Source of the DNA: an uncultured Planctomycetota bacterium | GTDB taxonomy: Bacteria; Planctomycetota; UBA1135; UBA2386 | NCBI GenBank assembly: GCA_903925435.1 | Contig: CAIYFF010000477.1 | Span: 1-5,462 of the forward strand | Direction of reading: 5' to 3' | DNA: 5,462 nucleotides | Part shown: piece after piece, positions 1 through 5,462 of the stretch | How positions within the stretch are numbered: the first letter of the stretch is position 1 | Layout: each line of letters opens with the position of its first letter | Program-made: the position numbers and the translations under genes | Notes under the pieces: generated by a model | Seen by the model: only the letters and a program-made list of their open reading frames with translations | Databases searched by the model: none | What the model was told of the DNA's origin: nothing

Positions 1-912
1 CGATGGTCCCTCGCCACGTTCGCAGCCTTCGCGGCGTGCAGCGCATCGCCCGCAACAAGCTCGAACTGCGACGACTTCTTCATCGGCTCGAAGCTCGCCG
101 CGCACTACGCGCACGAGCCCTACGACACGGCGCGCACGAAGGAGACGAGCAAGGTGTGGCACGACGTGTATGCGCCCGACGGACGCCGCATCACGAAGGG
201 CCTCGGAGGCGAGTTCGAACACCATCGCGGCCTGTTCTTCGCGTTCCACAAGACCGTGCACGCGGGCCGCACGCTCGACTTCTGGCATTGCCGCAACGGC
301 GAGTCGCAGCAGGACGTGGGCGTGTGCGACGTCACGGATCTCGGCCTGGACAACGACTTCCGGGCTGTCGCAATCGAATGGCGCGACGCAACGGGCAAGG
401 CCGTCGTGCGCGAACGTCGCGCGTTGCGCGCGCTGGCGCTCGATGCACGCACATGGCGATTCGACTTCGTGTCCGAGCTGCGCGCCGACGAGCCGGTGAG
501 CCTGTCCGGCGACCCGCATCACAGTGGCTGCCAGTTCCGCGCGCTCGCGGAGTTTGCGGAGAAGGACGGCAAGAAGGTGACGTTCGTGCGGCCGCCGAAT
601 GCTGTTGCGCATGCGAACGACGAATGGACCGACTGCGCGTGGATGGCGATGGTCCTGCCGCTCGACGGCGAAGCGGTCACCGTGCTGCGCTGCGAGATGC
701 CCGGCAATCCTGTGCCCGTGCGCTGGTCCTCGCGCGACTACGGACGCTTCGGCTCGACGTTCGCGCACACGCTGCAGCCGGGCGCTGCGTTGCGCGTGTC
801 GTATGCGTGGATCGTGTCGCTCGGCGCGCTCGATGAGGCGCGTTGCGCGCAGCTGGCGGCGCAGGTCACTTCCACGGACGGATCGGGATCCGGAACAACT
901 GGCGTTCGGTGA
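1..912 (+). CDS. DUF6807 (PmoA-labelled) family protein, probable lipoprotein, 5' end cut by window
   Basis: Frame 1 is open from the left edge to TGA at 910-912, giving 303 residues. The first in-frame start-type codon is GTG at 154, but it falls inside conserved family sequence, so the true start is left of the window. Visible residues 1-16 read RWSLATFAAFAACSAS: a basic residue, a short hydrophobic run and a lipobox-like FAAC at 10-13. I infer a lipoprotein signal peptide with Cys13 as the lipidated residue and only a few codons missing. Family-like motifs follow: a TKG-x-GG-x(3)-HHRG-type block at 65-77, DFWHC at 93-97, DPHHSGCQFR at 171-180 and DYGRFGSTF at 246-254. These histidine-rich blocks match DUF6807 (Pfam PF14100 as I recall it), once labelled 'methane oxygenase PmoA'. 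That label should not be read as methane oxidation. The biochemical function of the family is not established. The low-complexity tail (TDGSGSGTTG) lies in the 47-bp tail-to-tail overlap with the kinase gene on the other strand. Confidence 0.85.
   Translation, partial: RWSLATFAAFAACSASPATSSNCDDFFIGSKLAAHYAHEPYDTARTKETSKVWHDVYAPDGRRITKGLGGEFEHHRGLFFAFHKTVHAGRTLDFWHCRNGESQQDVGVCDVTDLGLDNDFRAVAIEWRDATGKAVVRERRALRALALDARTWRFDFVSELRADEPVSLSGDPHHSGCQFRALAEFAEKDGKKVTFVRPPNAVAHANDEWTDCAWMAMVLPLDGEAVTVLRCEMPGNPVPVRWSSRDYGRFGSTFAHTLQPGAALRVSYAWIVSLGALDEARCAQLAAQVTSTDGSGSGTTGVR
866..912. other. 47-bp convergent coding overlap
   Basis: The plus-strand DUF6807 gene ends with TGA at 910-912 and the minus-strand kinase ends with TGA read from 868 to 866, so the two coding regions share 47 bp tail to tail. 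The overlap encodes the kinase's last 14 complete codons, part of one more and its stop (tail LFRIPIRPWK). On the other strand it encodes the Gly/Ser/Thr-rich tail of the DUF6807 protein. No strong intrinsic terminator is visible for either gene here, so transcription from each side probably runs into the other gene. Confidence 0.85.
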
Positions 913-3900
913 TCGGCGCTGGAGCAATCGAGCAGAACAGATAGACGTCGCCGCCGCCTTCGGCAGAAGGCACGAACACTTGGCGATCCGGCCAGAGTCC
1001 CAATCCCACGTGCAACCCAGGCAACTCGGCGTAGCGGAGCCACTCCAGCGTCTTGCCGCACACGATCGCGCACCAATTGAGCGGCTCAGGCGTCCCTGTT
1101 TCCCGCGCGGACCGCACAGGCTTGTCCGGAGCCCTCGCGGTGAAGAGAAGGTCCTCTTCGCCGTCCCCATTGCAGTCGCCGATCGGCGTCAGGCCCGACG
1201 ACCAGTGTTGGCGGAACATCTCCTCGGGGAATTCGATGCGCACTACGAGTTTTGGTCCGTCGGCTTCGCGTTCGTAGCGCTCGAATCCACCGTGGTTCGT
1301 CGGCGTCGCGCGCACGACGCTGACCACCAGTGCCGCGCCGAGACGGGCGCGACGTGAGTGGATCAACGCGCCTGAGATCGGAGCCTGCTGCAAAGGCCCG
1401 ATGTGACGAAACGAAGGCTCAGCTCCGGTGGTCCAGATCCAATTGTGCGTCACGGGTCCGCCCGTGTCCGAGTCGTTGAAGTGACGGAACAACACGACGT
1501 CCTTCGCTTCGGGCAATGCGCGCACGGCGAACAACGACAGCCCCTCCCACGACATCGTTCCTGCGTCGGACCAAAGTTCCGCGCCGGTACGCGAGTCGAG
1601 CACCGCGACATAGCCAGCCTTGTGCGCTCCCGTCGCAGCGCTCGTGCGGCACGAACCGACTGCCACGTCGGGAGCCCCGTCGCGATTCCAATCGCCGACC
1701 AAGTCGTGACTCAAGAACACTCCTTCGTCGCCGTGCTTGCCCTGTGAGGGAATCCTCGGCCACGTCCAGAGCACGCGATCGTCGCGCGACCCAAAGCAGG
1801 CGATGAGCCCGGCGAAACGTGTTCCGCGCGCATAACTGCTTCCATCCGTAACGACGCGCTCCTGTTCGCCGTCGCCATCCACATCCTGCACCCACTGCAC
1901 GGCATGCCCGAAGGATTGGCCGTCCTCCGAGTCGATCCTGGCGTGCATCGCTTCGGGAGGCAGTTGTCGCCAGTTCGCGAAGTCACCGATTGGCGCCTCG
2001 TAAAGACTCCGCTTCATCCCGTTCGACGCATTCCACGCCAACACGGGCACTGCGGATCCCGTGGTGCGAAGACCCGAAAGACTCGGGTTGCTTCCCACCG
2101 GATCGAATCCACTCACTCTCAGAACATCGAGCTTCGGTGCGCTGGTCGGCAGTTTCGTCCTCCTCGGTGCAACCTGCCCGATTCGCGGAGCGGGATCTGC
2201 GACGACGGCAAAGCACGGAGGTTCATCCTGCCAGTGTCCGCCGAAGACCACGCCTTCGAACAGCTTCACGAGCGCGACGTTGACGTTGGGCTCAGCGCGC
2301 GAGCGCATGCGGGCGCGAATCTCGAGCCCCATCGCCCCGCGCTCGCTGCGCAACTCGACGCTGCGGCCGATTCGCCCCGCTGCGTCCGCATGCACGGGGA
2401 CGGCATGATCACCGTCGAGCACAGCTTCGATCTCGAGTTCGCCGCCGGGTTCGAAACCTGCGCGCAAGTAGACGATCACGCTCCGCATCGGCTCGGGGAA
2501 GCGGCAACGCAGCACTAGCCGCGCATCGGCACCGGGGTCCGTCGGCGAGAAGGCGCACGGTGTCGACATCAAGTCCATCGGCACGACCGTGGCCTGCGCG
2601 AGGCCGGTCCACTTCTCCGCATCGGTGTCGATCGTGAACTCACTCGGCAACGGCGAATGGACACAGCTCCACGTGCGGCGGAACGAACCGTCGTATGCAG
2701 CCAGCACTCCGGGCAGCGTGTGCACGTCGACTGCGTGGACGTTGCGCAAGTCGACCTCTTGCGTCTCGGTGCGGCCACGACCATCCCTCGCAAGAATCCT
2801 GTAGCGGCTCTGAGGCAACGACGTGTTGAGCCCTGGAATGCTCGACGAAACCAAGTTTCCGTCGATCTCCAGCTGATCGCGCGGCAACCCGACGTCGATC
2901 GGGTTCCACTGATGGCCCGAGCTCCACGCGAGCAAGGAACGCCCCTCGGTCAAGCGGCTGTTCACGTCGGGGCTTCGTCCCGGCATCGCGGTGATCAGCG
3001 TGACCCACTGCGCGCCCGGCCCGTCTGTCACCGCAATCGTGCGGCGCACGGGCAGCACCTTGTCGCCGCGCAGTTCGACTTCGTGCATTCCGAACGGCAG
3101 CCAACGCGGCGCGCCCAACGACACCTTCTGGTCGCCATCGACGATCGCAACCGCGTCGAGCAATCCACAGTTGGCCAGGAACATCACGTCGCGGCCGCGG
3201 GGCCACGCTGCCACAGCGAGCGCCACGATCGCAACGAAGCAGACCATCGAGACTGCCGCGACAATGCGACGATCGCGCATCGCGCGCACGGGCCACGAGG
3301 GCACGCGCGCCTTCACTGCGCCCTGGCCTGCTGCCGCGCGCAAGTCGTCTTCGAGTTCCTTCGCGGTCGCGTAGCGCCGTTCGGGCCGCGGATCCAAGCA
3401 GCGATAGAGGATCGCCTGCACGTCGACCGCAGCCTCACGGCTCTGCCGTGCATCGAGCAAGAACGCGCGGCGACGACGCTTCAGCACGTCGTCGACTTCC
3501 TTGCGGAAGTCCGTGCCGAACATCGCGCGGTAGATCAGCAAGCCCACCGCATACACATCGGCGCGGCGGTCGACCGCGCCCGGATCGTTGCCGAACTGCT
3601 CGGGCGCCATGTAGGCGAGCGTGCCCATCGCGATGCCGCTCTGCGTGAACGACACGCGGTTCTGATGGTCACGCGCAAGGCCGAAGTCGATCAGCACGGG
3701 TGACAAGTCATCGCGCACGAGCACGTTGCCCGGCTTTACGTCTCGATGCACGACGCCGTGCTCATGCGCCTCGTGCAGGCCGCTGGCCAAGTCCGCGAAC
3801 AGGCGCAGCATGCGGCGGCGATAGCGCGGCGAGAGTCGCATCGCAGGCCCCCGCTCTTCGATGTCGCGCAACAACTCGGCCACGGCGGGCAGGCCCGCCG

Positions 3901-4375
3901 CCATCGGGTCGCTGGTCGCAAGCGCGGTCAAGAAGCGCTCGAGGTCGGAGCCGCGCACGAGGTCCATGACCAGCACGCCGGTGCCATCCGGCAGGATGTC
4001 GTGCGCGCGGTAGCGCACGATCGCTGGGTGGTCGAGTTCGCGCAGCAGTCGGCACTCTTGCACGAAGCGAGGCCGCGCAGCCTCGGCGACTCCGGGCACG
4101 AGCTTGATCGCAACGCGAGCGCCATCGCCATCGACGCCGTCGTAGGTCACGCCCATTCCGCCTGCGCCGAGGATCGCGTCGAGTCGGCAGCCGAGCACCG
4201 TCTCGCCCGCCATGCCAAACAGCTGGTTGCGCGCAGCCTGCCGCGCGCCGAGCAGCTCCGCGAGCGCCGCCATCGGATCGCCATCGGCTTCCTCGATGCG
4301 CTCTTCCCACTGACGCAACAGCTCCTGCTGCGTCGTCGGCTCCGACTCTCCTGGTTGTGCGTCGCGGCTCGTCAT
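866..4375 (-). CDS. Single-pass membrane Ser/Thr protein kinase with PEGA-like and FG-GAP beta-propeller ectodomain
   Basis: This 1169-residue protein is predicted to phosphorylate Ser/Thr on cytoplasmic targets in response to something outside the membrane. Residues about 62-346 form a complete Hanks-type kinase: glycine loop GAGGMG (70-75), VAIK with Lys91, candidate helix-C Glu107, catalytic HRDVKPGN (210-217, Asp212 and Asn217), DFG (230-232), a Ser/Thr-rich activation segment (S242, T244, S246, T252), APE (257-259) and a C-lobe Arg near 334. All catalytic residues are present and it is of the RD class. About 30 extra residues lie between helices D and E (151-180). One hydrophobic helix follows (371-391), then a PEGA-like stretch with VDG and a PFGMHEVEL motif (about 397-462), a probable beta-sandwich (about 575-712) and a propeller (about 770-1169) with DxDxDG-type loops at 831, 895 and 1067. 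I chose the ATG at 4375 because the open frame further upstream is Arg/Cys/Ala-rich and runs back into yceH. No clear Shine-Dalgarno precedes it. The kinase call is certain; ectodomain assignments beyond FG-GAP are inferred. Confidence 0.93.
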   Translation of the reverse strand: MTSRDAQPGESEPTTQQELLRQWEERIEEADGDPMAALAELLGARQAARNQLFGMAGETVLGCRLDAILGAGGMGVTYDGVDGDGARVAIKLVPGVAEAARPRFVQECRLLRELDHPAIVRYRAHDILPDGTGVLVMDLVRGSDLERFLTALATSDPMAAGLPAVAELLRDIEERGPAMRLSPRYRRRMLRLFADLASGLHEAHEHGVVHRDVKPGNVLVRDDLSPVLIDFGLARDHQNRVSFTQSGIAMGTLAYMAPEQFGNDPGAVDRRADVYAVGLLIYRAMFGTDFRKEVDDVLKRRRRAFLLDARQSREAAVDVQAILYRCLDPRPERRYATAKELEDDLRAAAGQGAVKARVPSWPVRAMRDRRIVAAVSMVCFVAIVALAVAAWPRGRDVMFLANCGLLDAVAIVDGDQKVSLGAPRWLPFGMHEVELRGDKVLPVRRTIAVTDGPGAQWVTLITAMPGRSPDVNSRLTEGRSLLAWSSGHQWNPIDVGLPRDQLEIDGNLVSSSIPGLNTSLPQSRYRILARDGRGRTETQEVDLRNVHAVDVHTLPGVLAAYDGSFRRTWSCVHSPLPSEFTIDTDAEKWTGLAQATVVPMDLMSTPCAFSPTDPGADARLVLRCRFPEPMRSVIVYLRAGFEPGGELEIEAVLDGDHAVPVHADAAGRIGRSVELRSERGAMGLEIRARMRSRAEPNVNVALVKLFEGVVFGGHWQDEPPCFAVVADPAPRIGQVAPRRTKLPTSAPKLDVLRVSGFDPVGSNPSLSGLRTTGSAVPVLAWNASNGMKRSLYEAPIGDFANWRQLPPEAMHARIDSEDGQSFGHAVQWVQDVDGDGEQERVVTDGSSYARGTRFAGLIACFGSRDDRVLWTWPRIPSQGKHGDEGVFLSHDLVGDWNRDGAPDVAVGSCRTSAATGAHKAGYVAVLDSRTGAELWSDAGTMSWEGLSLFAVRALPEAKDVVLFRHFNDSDTGGPVTHNWIWTTGAEPSFRHIGPLQQAPISGALIHSRRARLGAALVVSVVRATPTNHGGFERYEREADGPKLVVRIEFPEEMFRQHWSSGLTPIGDCNGDGEEDLLFTARAPDKPVRSARETGTPEPLNWCAIVCGKTLEWLRYAELPGLHVGLGLWPDRQVFVPSAEGGGDVYLFCSIAPAPITERQLFRIPIRPWK
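869..2068 (-). other. Predicted FG-GAP/quinoprotein-like beta-propeller domain of the kinase
   Basis: This region encodes residues about 770-1169. Three acidic loops fit the DxDxDGxxD calcium-binding pattern of FG-GAP/VCBS repeats: DVDGDGEQE at 831, DWNRDGAPD at 895 and DCNGDGEED at 1067. Each is followed by a short hydrophobic strand (VVTD, VAVGS, LLFTA). Degenerate positions with the same following strand occur near 955 (KDVVLF), 1010 (AALVVS) and 1127 (WPDRQVFVPS). In between are strand pairs resembling quinoprotein repeats, the clearest being VAVLDSRTGAELW at 923-935. Counting these pairs gives about seven, which would suit a seven-bladed propeller. The blade count is an inference by eye. 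The last strand (FRIPIRPWK) would close the ring. Confidence 0.65.
3203..3265 (-). other. Transmembrane segment of the receptor kinase
   Basis: Codons 371-391 encode IVAAVSMVCFVAIVALAVAAW, split here only by reading: an uninterrupted run of 21 non-charged, mostly aliphatic residues. Before it is a strongly basic stretch (RAMRDRR, 364-370) and after it PRGR. Positive-inside logic together with the N-terminal kinase domain places residues 1-370 in the cytoplasm and 392-1169 outside the inner membrane. It is the only clear membrane helix in the protein and no N-terminal signal peptide is seen, as expected for a type II-like single-pass bacterial receptor kinase. Confidence 0.9.
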
Positions 4376-4479
4376 CGCTGCGCGCGGGAATCCGTGTCGT
4401 CCCCGCCGAGGAGCGCAGCATGGGCGTGCGCCACGGCTGCTGCAAGCGAGTGCAAGCGTCCGCGCAATGGAGCGCTGCC
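4376..4479. other. Intergenic gap between yceH and the receptor kinase
   Basis: This is 104 bp between the yceH stop codon and the chosen ATG of the kinase. Read towards the kinase, it holds no clear Shine-Dalgarno near the start, no hairpin followed by a T run that would end yceH, and no convincing sigma-70 promoter. The best pair I could find is TTGCAG, 17 bases, CATGCT, which matches each consensus at only three of six positions. The only notable structure is a tandem decamer at 4441-4460. The kinase may therefore be expressed by read-through from yceH or from a promoter type I cannot recognise. Confidence 0.6.
4441..4460. repeat. Tandem 10-bp direct repeat, TGCAAGCG core
   Basis: Two adjacent decamers, TGCAAGCGAG and TGCAAGCGTC, share an identical 8-bp core at 4441-4448 and 4451-4458. 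They start 66 bp upstream of the kinase start codon. The 10-bp period would put both copies on the same face of the helix, as in some direct-repeat operators. A regulatory role is only a possibility; two short copies in GC-rich DNA could arise by chance. Confidence 0.55.
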
Positions 4480-5136
4480 CTACTTCAGCGCGTCGGTGAT
4501 CTCGCGCAGCGAGGCCGCGAGTTCTGCCACTTGCTGCTCCAGCCGCACGACACGCGCTTCGAGGCTCATGACAGGCTCGCCATGGCTGGCGACCGCGCTC
4601 GGCGCATGGATTGCCGCGTCGCGCGCTTCCGCCTCGGCTGCACGCGCCAGCGGATCGCCAGCGAGGCGATGCGCCCACCGCCGGTCACGTTCGCGCGGGC
4701 CGAGCGGCAACTGCGCCACGAGCGGCTCCGGACGCGATGCGAGGCGGATCAAAATCGCCTCGATCTCGGTTGGCTCCGCATCGACACCAAGCCGCTGAAC
4801 GCGCGGCTTCAGTGCGCCAGGAGCCTGCGGGCCGCGCAGAAGCAGCTCGCACAACACACACAGCTCCGGCTTGGTCAGGCCCACGCGCTCGATCGCCTTG
4901 TGCCGCCACTTCGTCGAACGACCGCCGCCGTCGATGCGCGCGACCCAGCTCTTCTCCAGCAGCGATCGCAGCGGATCGACCATGTCTTGGTCCCGCAGCT
5001 CCATGACCGGATCGCGGTTGTTGGACTGATTGCAGCCCATCCGCAACGCGTTCTCGGTGAGCGGATACGTATCGGGAACGGTGGCTTCCTTCTCGATGAG
5101 GACGCCGAGGATGCGCTGTTCGAGCGGGTCGAGCAT
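4480..5136 (-). CDS. yceH: YceH family protein (DUF480)
   Basis: The 218-residue product matches the usual length of YceH (about 215 in E. coli) and its layout. It opens with LDPLEQRILGVLIEKE, then TYPLTENAL and the family hallmark CNQSNNRDPVM (35-45), followed by a winged-helix-like stretch. A second helical module starts LTKPELCVLCELLLRGPQAPGALK (about 87-110, here cited as key blocks LTKPE and LLLRGPQAPG). The C-terminus (about 190-218, SLEARVVRLEQQVAELAASL) has a heptad pattern of a short coiled coil, as in other YceH proteins. The start is ATG at 5136, which aligns with the conserved beginning. The family folds as tandem winged helices, but its cellular role is not firmly known; DNA binding is plausible. 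It lies 17 nt downstream of the sugar kinase gene on the same strand, probably one transcript. A linker at about 165-187, rich in Ala, varies in this family. Confidence 0.95.
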   Translation of the reverse strand: MLDPLEQRILGVLIEKEATVPDTYPLTENALRMGCNQSNNRDPVMELRDQDMVDPLRSLLEKSWVARIDGGGRSTKWRHKAIERVGLTKPELCVLCELLLRGPQAPGALKPRVQRLGVDAEPTEIEAILIRLASRPEPLVAQLPLGPRERDRRWAHRLAGDPLARAAEAEARDAAIHAPSAVASHGEPVMSLEARVVRLEQQVAELAASLREITDALK

Positions 5137-5153
5137 GCAGCGATGCTACGCGA

Positions 5154-5462
5154 TCACGTGGCCATTCCACGCGGTTCGGCAACGCGCACGCCGTGCCGTT
5201 GCTGCACTGCATCGGCGAACGCGGACAACACGGTCGCTGCCGAAGTCCGATCGCGCGACGGATGCACGGGATCGCCCTGCGTGCCCACGAAGGGCAAAGC
5301 CACGTCCGCGCATGACACGGTTTCGCCATCGTGCCGACGAAGGGTCCACAGCGCTTGGATCGCTGCGCCGAGCGCTGCGGCCTCAGGTTCTGCGACGACG
5401 CGAACAGGAGCATCGAGCAGATCCGCAAGCATGCTGCGCCACAGCGGGTTCTTGGACGCGCC
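5154..5462 (-). CDS. xylB: FGGY-family carbohydrate kinase, probable xylulokinase, C-terminal 102 residues only
   Basis: The reading frame enters from the right edge and ends with TGA at 5156-5154. The first visible residues are GASKNPLWRSMLADLLDAPV, followed by EPEAAALGAAIQALW. This is the typical C-terminal ATPase-fold signature of FGGY sugar kinases: a GG-x-S/K-x-PLWR helix, then the A-A-x-GAA motif that packs under the nucleotide site. The PLWR and LGAAIQALW wording is closer to xylulokinases than to glycerol kinases. Xylulokinase phosphorylates D-xylulose to D-xylulose 5-phosphate with ATP, in the cytoplasm, feeding the pentose phosphate pathway. Full members are about 500 residues, so roughly 400 lie outside the window, including the substrate-binding domain that would settle the sugar. 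The gene is upstream of yceH with a 17-nt gap and no visible terminator between them. FGGY membership is near certain; the xylulose assignment is moderate, with other pentulose or gluconate kinases as alternatives. Confidence 0.82.
   Translation of the reverse strand, partial: GASKNPLWRSMLADLLDAPVRVVAEPEAAALGAAIQALWTLRRHDGETVSCADVALPFVGTQGDPVHPSRDRTSAATVLSAFADAVQQRHGVRVAEPRGMAT

Noticed and set aside
154..156. GTG at 154 as the start of the DUF6807 gene.
   Set aside because: Conserved family-like sequence (GSKLAAHYAHEPYD region) and a lipobox-like segment lie upstream in the same frame, so the gene starts beyond the left edge.
3..836. A plus-strand ATG-started frame at 3-836 overlapping the DUF6807 gene.
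   Set aside because: The translation is dominated by Arg and has no motifs. The frame beginning at position 1 carries the conserved DUF6807 blocks.
879..892. Small inverted repeat CGGAT-4 nt-ATCCG within the convergent overlap, considered as a bidirectional terminator.
   Set aside because: The stem is only 5 bp, lies inside both coding regions and has no T run on either side. It is likely chance.
1..912. Reading the 'PmoA' family label as particulate methane monooxygenase.
   Set aside because: The true PmoA is a multi-pass membrane protein. This product has a lipoprotein-like N-terminus and soluble, His-rich DUF6807 motifs, with no membrane helices after it.
4376..4678. An in-frame upstream extension of the kinase to an ATG-type start at 4678.
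   Set aside because: It would overlap the conserved yceH gene by about 200 bp, and its translation is Arg/Cys/Ala-rich and unlike a protein N-terminus. The ATG at 4375 gives a normal acidic helical start before the kinase domain.
2657..4798. Two long plus-strand open frames (2657-3703 and 3746-4798, about 350 codons each) opposite the kinase and yceH genes.
   Set aside because: Their translations are rich in Arg, His, Gln and Ala with no recognisable motif, and they lie antisense to well-supported genes. This is the usual shadow effect in GC-rich DNA.
5132..5147. Inverted repeat AGCAT-6 nt-ATGCT that covers the yceH start codon.
   Set aside because: A 5-bp stem is too weak to argue for start-codon sequestration, and such repeats are frequent by chance.

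Overview
The window is GC-rich bacterial DNA with almost no non-coding space. It holds four protein genes, two of them cut by the window edges. A Planctomycetota-like (PVC) organism is the best guess. The reasons are a DUF6807 secreted protein (common in planctomycetes), a very large Hanks-type Ser/Thr kinase with a beta-propeller ectodomain, and no obvious Shine-Dalgarno sequences before the two visible starts. Acidobacteriota or Myxococcota cannot be excluded from sequence alone. No RNA gene, CRISPR array, insertion sequence, prophage gene or attachment site was found.

Layout from left to right: (1) positions 1-912, + strand, most of a DUF6807 ('PmoA'-labelled) protein. Its first visible residues look like the end of a lipoprotein signal peptide, so only a few codons are probably missing. 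(2) Positions 866-4375, - strand, a 1169-residue single-pass membrane Ser/Thr protein kinase. It has a cytoplasmic kinase domain, one transmembrane helix, a PEGA-like domain, a probable beta-sandwich and a C-terminal FG-GAP/quinoprotein-like propeller with three intact DxDxDG-type loops. It converges on gene 1 and the two coding regions overlap by 47 bp. (3) Positions 4376-4479, a 104-bp intergenic gap carrying a tandem TGCAAGCG repeat. (4) Positions 4480-5136, - strand, yceH (DUF480). (5) Positions 5154-5462, - strand, the C-terminal 102 residues of an FGGY sugar kinase, most like xylulokinase, whose 5' part lies beyond the right edge.

The three minus-strand genes run in the same direction in the order sugar kinase, yceH, receptor-type kinase. 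The first two are 17 nt apart and are probably co-transcribed. The receptor kinase may be read through or may have its own promoter in the 104-bp gap. No shared pathway is evident. The most unusual object is the receptor-like kinase: its architecture suggests that a periplasmic or surface propeller senses a ligand, protein or surface and signals to a cytoplasmic kinase. No clear multi-gene novel system (defence, toxin-antitoxin, biosynthetic) is visible.
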